Source of the DNA: CAIQPS01 sp963843455
GTDB taxonomy: Bacteria > Actinomycetota > Thermoleophilia > RBG-16-64-13
Reading direction: 5' to 3'
Length of the DNA stretch: 64,000 nucleotides
NCBI GenBank assembly: GCA_963843455.1
Contig: CAWJKE010000002.1
Span: forward strand, 1 to 64,000
Shown here: positions 37,659-46,733 of the stretch, one piece after another
Position numbering within the stretch: position 1 is the stretch's first letter
How the letters are laid out: the number at the start of each line of letters is the position of its first letter
Notes under the pieces: model-generated
What the model saw: the letters and a program-made list of their open reading frames with translations, nothing else
Database searches by the model: none
Told to the model about the DNA's origin: nothing
Program-made: the position numbers and the translations under genes

Positions 37659-39293
37659 CTAGATCCGGATGAAATCGAGCTTCTCCAGTGCGTGCGACGC
37701 CTCGACGGCATTGGATGGCAAAGAGACATCGACGTGCTCACACCCGGGTATGGCCCTGGCATCGTGCAACATTTGCCTGACGGCGGCCTGAAACAGACCC
37801 TTTCCACGCGCGTCGGGATGCGTATAGCAGTCCACGATCAACGCCGAACCGCCCGGTGGCTGGCGTCCAGGCACGACGTCAGACTGAAGAGAGTCTCCTG
37901 GGCGCTCGATCAGCCAACTGCAATGCACGAGGCGACCTCGCTCCACCCGAGTATAGCTGTGGTAGCCGCTTTCCAAGCGACGGAGCGCCTTTGATAGGAA
38001 AACACGCCGGTTTTGCCAGGGTTCAGCGCGCTCAAACGCAAGCAAGTCCTTCAGGCTGTCCCTTGACATGACCTCGGTCACTTCGTCTTGATCGTTGCCT
38101 TCGATGTCGAAGCGAAATGTCTCATGTCCTTTGCGTTGTTCTACCGAAAGCTTCAGCCTACCTATGATGCCTCTGACGCCCAGCTGCTCTGCTATCTTTG
38201 CGGCAAGAACGGCGTCCGGATACACTCCGAGGGCCTTCATGGATTTCTTGCCGACCCTCTGCGCCCTCTCGGTCATGGCGGCGGCCGATTTGTTCCAAGA
38301 ACCATGGTTATGGTACATAGTCAGCTCAAACACCCGGTCGTGAGAGTTCGCGAATCTTTCTTTCCACTCGTCCGGGCCCGGCGTCAAGTCCAACGTGAGT
38401 ATGCCATCCTTCATCAACTCGCCCTGCATCATCATCACGTGAAGCTTGCCAGGCGAAAGCTTCGCGTACCGGGGCGAGTGGGCAAGCACCCCAATCTGGA
38501 CGGAGCGAGAGTCGCATAGTCCCAGGTGCGCTGACACGACTGCGTCATCAACAGTCAGCACAGTGAAGTGAAGAATATCCGTCTGGTCGAGCAGCGAAAT
38601 CAGGAACGCCCTTTTCCGAGGATCGCTCTGAAAGGGCAGCACATCGTGCAGCGCCCCCTGACGCAGGTCGTGCAAGATGCTGATCTCGTCTAGCAAAGAG
38701 TTGGCCCGCGACGCAGCCAGCACCCGCTCGAAACTGACGTTCCCCATCCTGTTCAGCCGCGTTATTCGGCTCTTGTTGCCGCTCTTTCGATAGGATTCCG
38801 CTAGTTCTACCGGGTCGATGAGCAGGAGAGGACGCTTACAGGGCCTCAGTCTGCACCATCGCGCCAACATCTTGTCATTGGTGAAACAGTCGAGCGGCGT
38901 GTCGGGGGGAAGATATCTGAAACGAAGCTTCTCCCCCGGGAACTGCCTTCTCACTGATGCGAGCGCCTCGCGAATGAAGGAATCCTCCCCGTCCCGCAAG
39001 GCAATCCACGCCGTGTACTCTCCCTGAGGATCCCCGGCAACTATGAGCCCTGGGCCCTTCTTCGGAACCGCGAGTGTCAGGAGGCCCGAAAGAGTACCAT
39101 CGGGGTCATATCCGCTCACAAGCACAGGGCTGAACTGATCTGCGTAGGCCTCGTACCAAGTCCTGGCAAAGCCAGGGCTCTGAGCCGGAGCTGCCCAGGG
39201 ACACGCCCCGTACAGCGCAGCCCAAGCCTCTCGGAAATAACGGTCCGACAACTGTTGCAGCGCTTCATCGCCGCGAGTGATAACCAGCGCCAT
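37659..39293 (-). CDS. FemAB/BcsL-type N-acyltransferase with C-terminal GNAT domain
   Basis: About 544 residues from ATG 39293 (MALVITRGDEALQQLSDRYF). The N-terminal 330 residues have the BcsL/CelD layout: SPGFARTWYEAYADQFSPVL, then YRKSGNKSRITRLNRMGNVS and ILHFTVLTVDDAVVSAHLGL, LSPGKLHVMMMQGELMKDGI. A second GNAT unit at the C-terminus carries ALIVDCYTHPDARGKGLFQA, with the acetyl-CoA loop RGKGLFQ. Such enzymes acylate sugars or aminoacylate glycans in polysaccharide loci. It is convergent with the beta-helix gene and the start of locus B. Double-domain architecture is less common. Confidence 0.75.
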   Translation of the reverse strand: MALVITRGDEALQQLSDRYFREAWAALYGACPWAAPAQSPGFARTWYEAYADQFSPVLVSGYDPDGTLSGLLTLAVPKKGPGLIVAGDPQGEYTAWIALRDGEDSFIREALASVRRQFPGEKLRFRYLPPDTPLDCFTNDKMLARWCRLRPCKRPLLLIDPVELAESYRKSGNKSRITRLNRMGNVSFERVLAASRANSLLDEISILHDLRQGALHDVLPFQSDPRKRAFLISLLDQTDILHFTVLTVDDAVVSAHLGLCDSRSVQIGVLAHSPRYAKLSPGKLHVMMMQGELMKDGILTLDLTPGPDEWKERFANSHDRVFELTMYHNHGSWNKSAAAMTERAQRVGKKSMKALGVYPDAVLAAKIAEQLGVRGIIGRLKLSVEQRKGHETFRFDIEGNDQDEVTEVMSRDSLKDLLAFERAEPWQNRRVFLSKALRRLESGYHSYTRVERGRLVHCSWLIERPGDSLQSDVVPGRQPPGGSALIVDCYTHPDARGKGLFQAAVRQMLHDARAIPGCEHVDVSLPSNAVEASHALEKLDFIRI

Positions 39294-39849
39294 ATCCGCA
39301 ACCTGCTGGGCGACTACCACAAAGGCAATGGTGAAGCCCAAGAGCTAGTCAGAGCCTGGTCGGAAGAACTCAAAACCAGCTTCGGATAGACACAATGGCG
39401 TCGTGCGATTATCTCCGCGCCTCCAGTGACTCTAGAGCGTCCGTACGCTCGTGAACCGCGTCTTGTCTATCTGTGCATTCCGTGGTGGTTCATTTTGGCA
39501 GCCGGGCTTCTGGATAGTCCCACAAGTCACAGCCCGAATCAGAGCAGCCCTGACGAACCGTTTGAACCTTCTGAGGCCGGTGGTCACCCCCGCACACACC
39601 TGACAATTCGCTTTCACACTATCATAGGAACTGGACAGACGAACGCGCTCAGGTCAGAGCCCCTCTTCTCAGAACTCAGTCGACTGGGCGTCACCATCCA
39701 TAGAAGTGTGCCTGTAGAATGTATGGGCAGGAAGTCGAAGGGTGCACTCATACACCGGTTCAAGGGCGCCGCGAGTCACTCCTTTCGGGAGCTACGCAGA
39801 CTGCCGGGCACCCGGCAGCCACCCGCACAACAGACAGGGCTAAGGACAG
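39294..39849. other. Intergenic region upstream of the methyltransferase
   Basis: About 550 nt between two divergent genes. No start-plus-ribosome-site combination with coding character was found on either strand. The ribosome site for the next gene may be AGGGCTAAGGACAG before ATG 39850. It may hold divergent promoters. Confidence 0.3.
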
Positions 39850-40672
39850 ATGAACAAGTTCGACACCGAGGTTAAGCAGGGCCAACGCTTCCAATTCGGC
39901 CGCAATTGGCAAGCTTTTCTGTCCACAGTAAACGAGGAGAGAATCCGAACCGCCGAGAACTCGCTTAAAGATATGCTGCAAGTGGATAGTCTCAACGGCA
40001 AGCGCTTCTTGGACATCGGCTCTGGAAGCGGGCTCTTTTCATTGGCGGCGCGACGATTGGGAGCACAAGTCCATTCCTTCGACTATGACCCCGCTTCTGT
40101 AGCTTGTACAAATGAACTTCGGTCAAGATATAGGCCTAATGATGGAGACTGGCTTGTTCAAGAAGGTTCTATTCTAGATGACAGCTTTGTTGAATCGTTA
40201 GGAACCTTCGATTTGGTCTATTCATGGGGTGTTTTACACCACACGGGCCATCTGTGGACTGCCTTGGGCAATGCTGTCTCTCTTGTGGGTCGTAATGGTA
40301 CTCTTTTCATAGCTATATATAACAATCAAGGTTGGAAGTCGCGCCTTTGGAGGAAAACAAAAGAGTTTTACTGTTCAGGATTCATCGGCAAAGCGGTTGT
40401 GTGCACCATTTTTATTCCCTATTTCTTTTTGAGGGAACTAGGTTCATCCATAAGTAGAAGGCAGAATTCATTCCTTAGGCACAAGAAGGCTAGAGGTATG
40501 TCAATCTTCCACGACTGGCTTGACTGGCTAGGCGGTCTGCCATTTGAGGTTGCGACAGTCAAGAGAAGTGTTTCACTTTGTGAAGAATAGAGGGTTCGCA
40601 CTGGAGAATATCGCGACCGCCAATGGTTTGGGCAATAACCAGTTCGTGTTTGTCAGAGAGTCAGATCGGTGA
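39850..40672 (+). CDS. SAM-dependent methyltransferase of locus B, 3' frameshift
   Basis: Class I methyltransferase: GKRFLDIGSGSGLFSLAARR (motif I), AQVHSFDYDPASVAC (acidic ribose-binding Asp), LGTFDLVYSWGVLHHTGHLW and GRNGTLFIAIYNNQGWKSRL. The frame shifts near 40565; corrected, it continues EVFHFVKNRGFALENIATAN and ends at 40672, giving about 273 residues, the usual length of such proteins in O-antigen loci. The region from about 40000 is strikingly AT-rich against the GC-rich flanks, suggesting recent transfer. Substrate probably a sugar or a lipid-linked glycan. Confidence 0.8.
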
Positions 40673-40930
40673 GACCCCACTAACCCTCAAAAAGGCGCAC
40701 ACCCGCGTCGAACACCGGTGGAAAGAGTATCACCACATTCGGCCCCCATAGCTCTCTCAAAGGACGCCACCTTGCACCAGAAACCTTCCTCTTGCCCCGG
40801 TTCTCGCCTTTCTCCCTGGAGGAGCTTCTGTCACTTTCCGATAACGAACCTTGTAGAGTGAGAACAGCTTCAGCCCGCTGGGACAGTCGCAGATTCAAGT
40901 TGAGGCTTCGGACATCAAAGTAAGGGTGGC

Positions 40931-41549
40931 ATGGATTCCTATTCCATCTCTAGGAATGTCGCGATGCGTTGCCGAGCATCCATGGTGCGGCCGCACCTGA
41001 AGGCCCTTCCGCAAGTCAGCCTCGCGAGACGTAATTGCCCACGATGTGCAGCGGCGGGTACGGATGTATGGCGAGGCTTACGGTGTCTTCGGCGCGACTC
41101 TCGAGACCCAGCTCGGCCGGCTGCTCCTAGACACGCCCGCGTTTTGCAGCTTGTTCTATCATCGCCTAGGCTACGGACATCGGGTCGCCAACTGGGCGAC
41201 ATTCCAAGTGGCGAAGCGTGCTCTGAAGCCTCTACCGACACTCTACCTTGCCACAGAGTCTATCGGGCCGGGGCTCTTCATCCTTCACGGGGACGCAACC
41301 ATGGTTTCCGCCCGGTCGATCGGACGTGACTGCACGATAATGGAGCACGTCATCATCGGCTATGGGAACGCAACAGACCGCCCCACGGTCGGCGACGAAG
41401 TCACCGTGTGTGCCGGCGCCATCGTCGTCGGAGATGTAACGCTCGGAGATGGCTGCACCGTTGGAGCCGGGGCGGTCGTGGTCGACAACGTGCCGGCCGG
41501 GGTGACGGTCGTCGGGCCGAAGGCTCACGCCATAGAGCGTGTGCATTGA
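40931..41549 (+). CDS. Serine-acetyltransferase-like left-handed beta-helix acyltransferase, N-terminus uncertain
   Basis: The hexapeptide-repeat core is clear: LYLATESIGPGLFILHGDAT, SIGRDCTIMEHVIIGYGN, PTVGDEVTVCAGAIVVGDVT and LGDGCTVGAGAVVVDNVPAG, ending VTVVGPKAHAIERVH. Before it lies the helical segment ASRDVIAHDVQRRVRMYGEA, similar to the start of serine/sugar O-acetyltransferases. The upstream part is open only in another frame (MDSYSISRNVAMRCRAS from ATG 40931), so an indel near 41020 is likely. The shortest supported start is GTG 41046. In this context it may acetylate a sugar instead of serine. Confidence 0.7.
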
Positions 41550-41708
41550 GAGCCGCGTCCTTGGGTGAGCAGCTCAAGAAAGCGCTGAGCGCGACTCCGG
41601 TGCTACCAAGCCTTGCCAGCCGGGAGGCATTCTGCTGGCGGTCTACTTAGGGTGTGTCCTATAGTGGAGAGCGCTCCGGATGGGTATGCCAATGCCGGGA
41701 GAGCTGTC

Positions 41709-42377
41709 ATGCGGCGTATTCTCTTTCGTAGATCGTTGACGCCACGGAACCTGGCACGTCGAAGCAGGATTGTGTGGGACAAAACTCGAGGGCTGGATTT
41801 CTTGAGTATCACGAAGGCTGAAGATGTGGGCCTCGATCCGGCACTCGCACAAGATTCTGCACCGTCCGGCAACAAGTATCTGGTGAATGTGCTCAAGGAT
41901 CTGAACATCTCGTCAAACGACTCGATTATAGACATCGGATGCGGGAAAGGGAGTGCAATGCGAACGATGCTGAAGTTCCCATTTGCACGAGTTGACGGCG
42001 TAGAGATTTCTGAACATATTGCCAGCATAGCTGCTCTTAATTTTCGCCGTCTCAATTCAGACAGAAGTAGGGTATTCTTACGAGATGCTTCGCTATTTGA
42101 TGATTACGACCCATACAATTTTATTTATTTCTATAACCCATTTAGTTCTGGAATCATGACGGCCGTTATGAATGCGGTGTTTGCGTCTATCAATAGGTCA
42201 GAGAGGGAGTTGATTATAGTCTATAGCACTCCTGCTGCCCATGATGTTGTTGTCTCTCAAGGCGTTTTTTCACAGATCAGGGTCTATCCTTATGAGTGGG
42301 GTAATCGGATAGCGGTATATTCCAATCGCTTTGGCTCTGACTCGAGACTGTCCACCACCACGGCGCTCCGGTGCTAG
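41709..42377 (+). CDS. SAM-dependent methyltransferase, AT-rich
   Basis: 222 residues from ATG 41709, with GGGAGAG about 8 nt upstream. NKYLVNVLKDLNISSNDSII precedes motif I DIGCGKGSAMRTM and VDGVEISEHIASIAALNF. DPYNFIYFYNPFSSGIMTAV is the NPF-type motif IV, and SERELIIVYSTPAAHDVVV follows. The NPF motif is shared with methyltransferases that act on nitrogen or glycan amines, but no substrate can be named. Base composition is visibly lower in GC than the convergent glycosyltransferase genes, as for the methyltransferase at 39850. Confidence 0.75.
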   Translation: MRRILFRRSLTPRNLARRSRIVWDKTRGLDFLSITKAEDVGLDPALAQDSAPSGNKYLVNVLKDLNISSNDSIIDIGCGKGSAMRTMLKFPFARVDGVEISEHIASIAALNFRRLNSDRSRVFLRDASLFDDYDPYNFIYFYNPFSSGIMTAVMNAVFASINRSERELIIVYSTPAAHDVVVSQGVFSQIRVYPYEWGNRIAVYSNRFGSDSRLSTTTALRC

Positions 42378-42442
42378 AGCAACAACCAGTGCCGCAGTCC
42401 CCGTGGCCGACCTACCTTGTAGTCTGCGGCCAGGGCGACCTT

Positions 42443-43600
42443 TCAGATCTCCGGGCCACCGGTCTCCGCTTCGTACCACACGTATTCCGCTACCTCGGTG
42501 TTGCCCTTCTTGCGATTCGCGCGAACGGCCCCATAGACATGTGCCAGGCGCGAGGCCGAAAGAGCGGCGGTGAAATGCTGCCCCGCGAACGAATGAGCGC
42601 GAAGCGCAACCTCCTCTCGGAAGAGCGGGTCCTCGCAAGCTCGTACGATCAGGTTCTCCAGGGTGTCGGGCGACGCGTCGGGCGCCAGCAGGCCCAGGTC
42701 ACCGTCTCGGAAGAAATCCGGGAGTCCTCCGACCGGGCAGGTGATCACGGTAAGACCGAACGCCAGCGCCTCAAGCACTGCGTTCGGCATGCCCTCCGTA
42801 GCGCTGGGCAGCGCGAAGATGTCGCTGGCGAGCAAGATCTCGACCTTCGCCGCCCCTCTGGCGTCACCCACGAAGGCTGAGGCCGGTATGCCGTTGGCCA
42901 GGGCTGCAGCCATGGCCCCCGCCTCTTCAGCGCCGGTTCCGGCGACGACGAGATCCAGGTTGGGAACCCTGTGCCGGGCGCTTGCGTAGGCCTGGATCGT
43001 CTCGTAGAGCCCCTTGCCCTCCACCAGTCGGGCCATGAACAGAAGCTGGAGTCGGCCCTGTTTGGCGACGCGTGCACGGATCGCCTCGGGAGAAGCCGCC
43101 TGAAAACAGTCGTCGGAGACCACCGTCGTCAACACGTGCACCGGGCCCCGATAACCCCATTTCTTCAGTTGCGTCCTGAACCCCGAATAGAGCACGATAC
43201 ACGCGTCTGCCCGGAAGAAGACAGCTCGAAAGAGATGTAGAAGAGGACCACGGAGCCTCGTTTCGGTTCGCTGATCCCACCCGCGGAAGAAGACCACCAC
43301 CTGACGGCCAAACGCTCGGGCGACCAGCACTGAGAGGCCGTCGCGAAGTAAACACCTAAGGTTGAGGGTGGGGTTGACGTGGACGATATCCGCGTCCGAG
43401 CGCGCGAGCGCCGCGGCCAATCGAACGTTGTCGGACACGGCACGGACCACTCGTATGAATCTGGGTTGGCTGTCGAGGGTCGCGCCGACGCGCAGGATGG
43501 TGATGTCGTTCAGGTGGGGCGCAACCGCCTCGTAGTAGTTGAAAATGCCGCCGCCAAGGGCGGCGTGCGGCACCGTTATCAGCACGCTACGACCCGTCAC
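42443..43600 (-). CDS. GT4-family glycosyltransferase
   Basis: About 385 residues from GTG 43600, which overlaps the preceding stop (GTGA). GT-B fold: VLITVPHAALGGGIFNYYEA at the N-terminus and ADIVHVNPTLNLRCLL. The donor site is LQLLFMARLVEGKGLYETIQ, DLVVAGTGAEEAGAMAAALA, FALPSATEGMPNAVLEALAF and GLTVITCPVGGLPDFFRDGD, with the E-x7-E pattern of GT4 retaining enzymes. The last 35 residues (RKKGNTEVAEYVWYEAETG) are extra. It transfers an unknown sugar from a nucleotide donor at the cytoplasmic membrane face. Confidence 0.85.
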   Translation of the reverse strand: MTGRSVLITVPHAALGGGIFNYYEAVAPHLNDITILRVGATLDSQPRFIRVVRAVSDNVRLAAALARSDADIVHVNPTLNLRCLLRDGLSVLVARAFGRQVVVFFRGWDQRTETRLRGPLLHLFRAVFFRADACIVLYSGFRTQLKKWGYRGPVHVLTTVVSDDCFQAASPEAIRARVAKQGRLQLLFMARLVEGKGLYETIQAYASARHRVPNLDLVVAGTGAEEAGAMAAALANGIPASAFVGDARGAAKVEILLASDIFALPSATEGMPNAVLEALAFGLTVITCPVGGLPDFFRDGDLGLLAPDASPDTLENLIVRACEDPLFREEVALRAHSFAGQHFTAALSASRLAHVYGAVRANRKKGNTEVAEYVWYEAETGGPEI

Positions 43601-44673
43601 GTCCGCTTTGCTCCCAGGGCTTCGGCATACACCCTCTCGGTCGCGCGGATCATCGCCTCCACGGAATAGTCCCGCCTGGCCACGTCCGCGGCTCGTGCCC
43701 CCATGGCCTTCGCAGCCTCGCGATGCTGATATACCCATCGCAACTGGGCCACGAGTCCTTGATAGTCACCGGGATCCACCAGAAGACCGGTGTCCTCATG
43801 CACGACGAGCTCATCCGTCCCGCCCCCTCTGCTGCAGACGACCGGCAGTCCGCAGGCCATGTACTCGAGGATGGTGTTCGAACAACCCTCCACCCTGTTG
43901 GGCGACGTCATCAGCACCCCGCAGTCGCACGCCAGGAGTTGAGGGATCACGTCGGGAGCGAAGCCGAACTCCAGCACCCCGGCCTCTATGAGGTCTGTGG
44001 CCTCGGACTCGAGACGGTGCCGGTCGGGTCCATCGCCGAGGGCGACGAATCGGAGGGCGCCGGGACCGAGTTCGGCGACAAGCCCCCGCGCCGCGGCGAT
44101 GAAGCAAGCGTAGTCCTTGGCCGGATGCATCCTCGCGGCCATGACAACAGTGAAGCGCGCGTCTTTTCGTTGGCTGGGTGCGAGCGCGATTCGCGAAGAG
44201 TCGAAGCCGTTCCGGATCACTCTGCCCCGCTCTGGAGGTATGTGAGCGGACGCCAGACCACTCTGGCTGTTCGCCACTACGATGGAGGCGCGATCCATGC
44301 CGGCCGTGTTTCGCGACGAGCGGACGAGCTCGACGTCACCGGTTCTGATGGTAGCGTCGATGAATGGGATGCCAAGCGCTCGGTAGATCGGGAATCCCGC
44401 CAGTGTCGTCAGGTAACCCCACGAATGGACGAGTTGAGGACGCCAGCGTACGACGGTGCCCCAGAGGCGCAATAGGGGCAGCGGATCGTATTTCCAGCGC
44501 CGCCCGGCTATCTCCAGGTGGATTCCTCGGTCTTGAAGGTAAGCGGCGAATGGACCACCCTCCAGGGCGAAGCATCGAACTTCATACTCTTTCGGTAGAT
44601 TCGAGACCGTCAGCGCCATTTGGCGTTCCGCGCCGTCCGGCACCAGGGAGTCGATTAGAACGAGTAGGCGCAC
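43597..44673 (-). CDS. GT4-family glycosyltransferase
   Basis: 358 residues from GTG 44673, chosen because GAGGT lies 6 nt upstream and it leaves only 8 nt from the asnB stop. Typical GT4: RLLVLIDSLVPDGAERQMAL (G-x-x-R/Q start), LVHSWGYLTTLAGFPIYRAL, IVVANSQSGLASAHIPPERG, FTVVMAARMHPAKDYACFIA, LRFVALGDGPDRHRLESEA and NRVEGCSNTILEYMACGLPV, followed by VCSRGGGTDELV. The frame is intact. Its role is addition of one sugar to the repeat unit. Confidence 0.87.
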   Translation of the reverse strand: MRLLVLIDSLVPDGAERQMALTVSNLPKEYEVRCFALEGGPFAAYLQDRGIHLEIAGRRWKYDPLPLLRLWGTVVRWRPQLVHSWGYLTTLAGFPIYRALGIPFIDATIRTGDVELVRSSRNTAGMDRASIVVANSQSGLASAHIPPERGRVIRNGFDSSRIALAPSQRKDARFTVVMAARMHPAKDYACFIAAARGLVAELGPGALRFVALGDGPDRHRLESEATDLIEAGVLEFGFAPDVIPQLLACDCGVLMTSPNRVEGCSNTILEYMACGLPVVCSRGGGTDELVVHEDTGLLVDPGDYQGLVAQLRWVYQHREAAKAMGARAADVARRDYSVEAMIRATERVYAEALGAKRT

Positions 44674-44681
44674 GAGCACCT

Positions 44682-46562
44682 CTATGCCCAGGTCGATTGC
44701 TGCTTGCGAGACCAAACGGCGAGCGCCAACAGTCTCCAGAGATACTCGGTGAAGTACGGTCGAAGATCACCGAGCCCGGCGAGAAGCCGGCCTACGCCTT
44801 GTTCGTCGAGCACTCTCGGACAGCTCTCGAGAAGGACCTCGCGTGACCAGTCACGCAGCGGCCCGAGCAGCCACGACTGGACCGGCATTGAAAAGCCCTT
44901 CTTTCGGCGCTGCATGACCTGCGCGGGTAGCTCCGCCGCAAACGCGCGGCGAAGGATGCGCTTTGACTCGGTCGCGCTGAGCTTGTAGGCGATGGGCAGG
45001 CCGTTTACGTATTCGGCGAGCACATGATCCAAGAGGGGTACGCGAGCTTCCAGGGACGTCGCCATGCTCATTCGATCCACCTTGGCGAGAATGTCGTCGG
45101 GAAGGTATGTCCGTTGCTCCGTCAGGAGAACGTCACCCAGAGAACCATCGTTGGCGAAAAGACGCTCCCAGGCCTGGGGCTCGGCCTGGGTCCGCAGAAA
45201 CTCCTTGAAGTCAGGACTCAGCGCCGCGCGGCAGTAGTCCGGCAAAGGAGGTGCCACGTGCCCGAGCAATCGAAGCGCCGGTTCCGTACCAAGCCGACGA
45301 ATGAAGCCGCCTCCTTTGCCGGTCTCCCCGATCAAGCGGCTCCCCAGACCACTCACGCCCTTTAGGACAGCTGTGGGAACTGCATCCAGCAGGCCTCGCG
45401 CTCGCAACTCCCGGTAGTGCACGTAGCCTGCGAACAGCTCATCTCCGCCATCACCCGTCAAAGCCACGGTCACATGCTCTCGTGCCAGCTGACTGACGAA
45501 GAAGGTGGGGATCGCCGAATCATCCGCGAAAGGCTCATCGAATTGCTCGAGCAAGCCCGGGATCGCCATCACGTCTTGCGGGCGGACGACACGGCTGAAG
45601 TGGCGGGTCTTGAAGTGCTTGGCTACCAAGTCCGCCCAGGGGAGCTCGTTGTAGGGCTGCTCTTCGAAACCGATCGAGAAGGTGAGCAGATCCTCAACGC
45701 CCTCGGCGCGCATTGTGGCTACGATCACCGACGAGTCGATCCCACCGCTGAGGAACACCCCGAGAGGCACGTCACTCCGCAGTCTGAGCCGCACGCTCTC
45801 CGCAAGCCGTCCCCGGAGGCTGAGAGCGGCATCGTCGAACGACGGCACCGGGCTCATTTCTTCGCCGTGAGGTGTCCAGTACTCCCCGGAGAACGTCTGC
45901 CGAGCTCCCTCGACTGCGTCCCAGGCCCAGACCTCCATCGTTCCCGGCGGCAGCTTTCTGATTCCGCGGTAGGCGGTGAACGTCGGAGGGACGTAGCCAA
46001 GACGCAGGTATCCAGACAACGCCGTCGCGTCCCACGAGCGATCGACCCACGGCACTTGCAGGAGCGCTTTCATCTCGGACCCAAAGGCCAACGAGCCTGC
46101 ACTACTCGCCAGATAGAGCGGCTTGATCCCGAACCGATCACGGGCAAGCACCAGTTGCCCCTTGTTGGCGTCCCAAATCGCGAAGCTGAACATGCCGCGA
46201 AACTGGTTGACGCAATCCAGGCCCAGCTCCTCGTACTCGTGAATGATGACTTCGGTGTCGGTCTGGGTCCTAAACTCGTGACCTGCCGCAAGGAGGCGCG
46301 CGCGCCGCTCGGCGTAGTTGTAGATCTCGCCATTGAAAGCGACCCATATGGACCCATCCTCGTTGGCGATGGGTGGGTCTCCGGTCTCCAGGTCGATGAT
46401 GCTCAGCCGGGTCATGCCGATGGATACCCCCGGATAGTCCACAAACCCTTCCGAATCGGGCCCGCGATGATGCAGCGTTCCCGCCATCCGCCGCACGAGA
46501 ACCTCGGGAGGCCCGGCGTCGGCGGGAATCATCGGAGCCAGCAGACCGACTATGCCGCACAT
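44682..46562 (-). CDS. asnB: Asparagine-synthase-type glutamine amidotransferase of the glycan locus
   Basis: 626 residues. The N-terminal glutaminase has the nucleophile Cys2 in MCGIVGLLAP, LHHRGPDSEGF and MTRLSIIDLETGDPPIANED, with VAFNGEIYNY. The synthetase domain has the pyrophosphate loop LGVFLSGGIDSSVIVATMRA, LTGDGGDELFAGYVHY and LLDHVLAEYVNGLP. In polysaccharide clusters such homologues (WbpS-like) usually amidate uronic acids rather than make asparagine; the WbpA-like dehydrogenases in this window would supply such acids. It is translationally close to glycosyltransferases on both sides. Confidence 0.9.
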   Translation of the reverse strand: MCGIVGLLAPMIPADAGPPEVLVRRMAGTLHHRGPDSEGFVDYPGVSIGMTRLSIIDLETGDPPIANEDGSIWVAFNGEIYNYAERRARLLAAGHEFRTQTDTEVIIHEYEELGLDCVNQFRGMFSFAIWDANKGQLVLARDRFGIKPLYLASSAGSLAFGSEMKALLQVPWVDRSWDATALSGYLRLGYVPPTFTAYRGIRKLPPGTMEVWAWDAVEGARQTFSGEYWTPHGEEMSPVPSFDDAALSLRGRLAESVRLRLRSDVPLGVFLSGGIDSSVIVATMRAEGVEDLLTFSIGFEEQPYNELPWADLVAKHFKTRHFSRVVRPQDVMAIPGLLEQFDEPFADDSAIPTFFVSQLAREHVTVALTGDGGDELFAGYVHYRELRARGLLDAVPTAVLKGVSGLGSRLIGETGKGGGFIRRLGTEPALRLLGHVAPPLPDYCRAALSPDFKEFLRTQAEPQAWERLFANDGSLGDVLLTEQRTYLPDDILAKVDRMSMATSLEARVPLLDHVLAEYVNGLPIAYKLSATESKRILRRAFAAELPAQVMQRRKKGFSMPVQSWLLGPLRDWSREVLLESCPRVLDEQGVGRLLAGLGDLRPYFTEYLWRLLALAVWSRKQQSTWA

Positions 46563-46571
46563 GCTTGGCGG

Positions 46572-46733
46572 CTACCTCAGCACCGGGCGTAGAGCCCTCG
46601 CTACCCAAACGCGGACGATCGTCTGCCGGTAGCGGGGAGGGTCGGCTTCCTTGAGCGCCTGCAGATAAAGAGTGTCCTTAGCCCGCTGCAGAGTCGCGGC
46701 GCGATTGTAGGTAGTCAGGATGATGGAGATCAT
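46572..46733 (-). pseudogene. GT2 glycosyltransferase reduced to its two ends
   Basis: 53 codons from ATG 46733, which overlaps the stop of the gene upstream (ATGA). The first 18 residues are the canonical GT2 start, MISIILTTYNRAATLQRA. The next residues (LYLQALKEADPPRYRQTIVR) resemble the C-terminal tail of a GT2 protein, not the expected nucleotide-binding region. The catalytic DxD part is absent. A large internal deletion is the simplest explanation. Confidence 0.6.

Noticed and set aside
40680..40898. Small minus-strand reading frame between the methyltransferase and the acyltransferase
   Set aside because: 72 codons, highly charged, no ribosome site, no recognisable motif.
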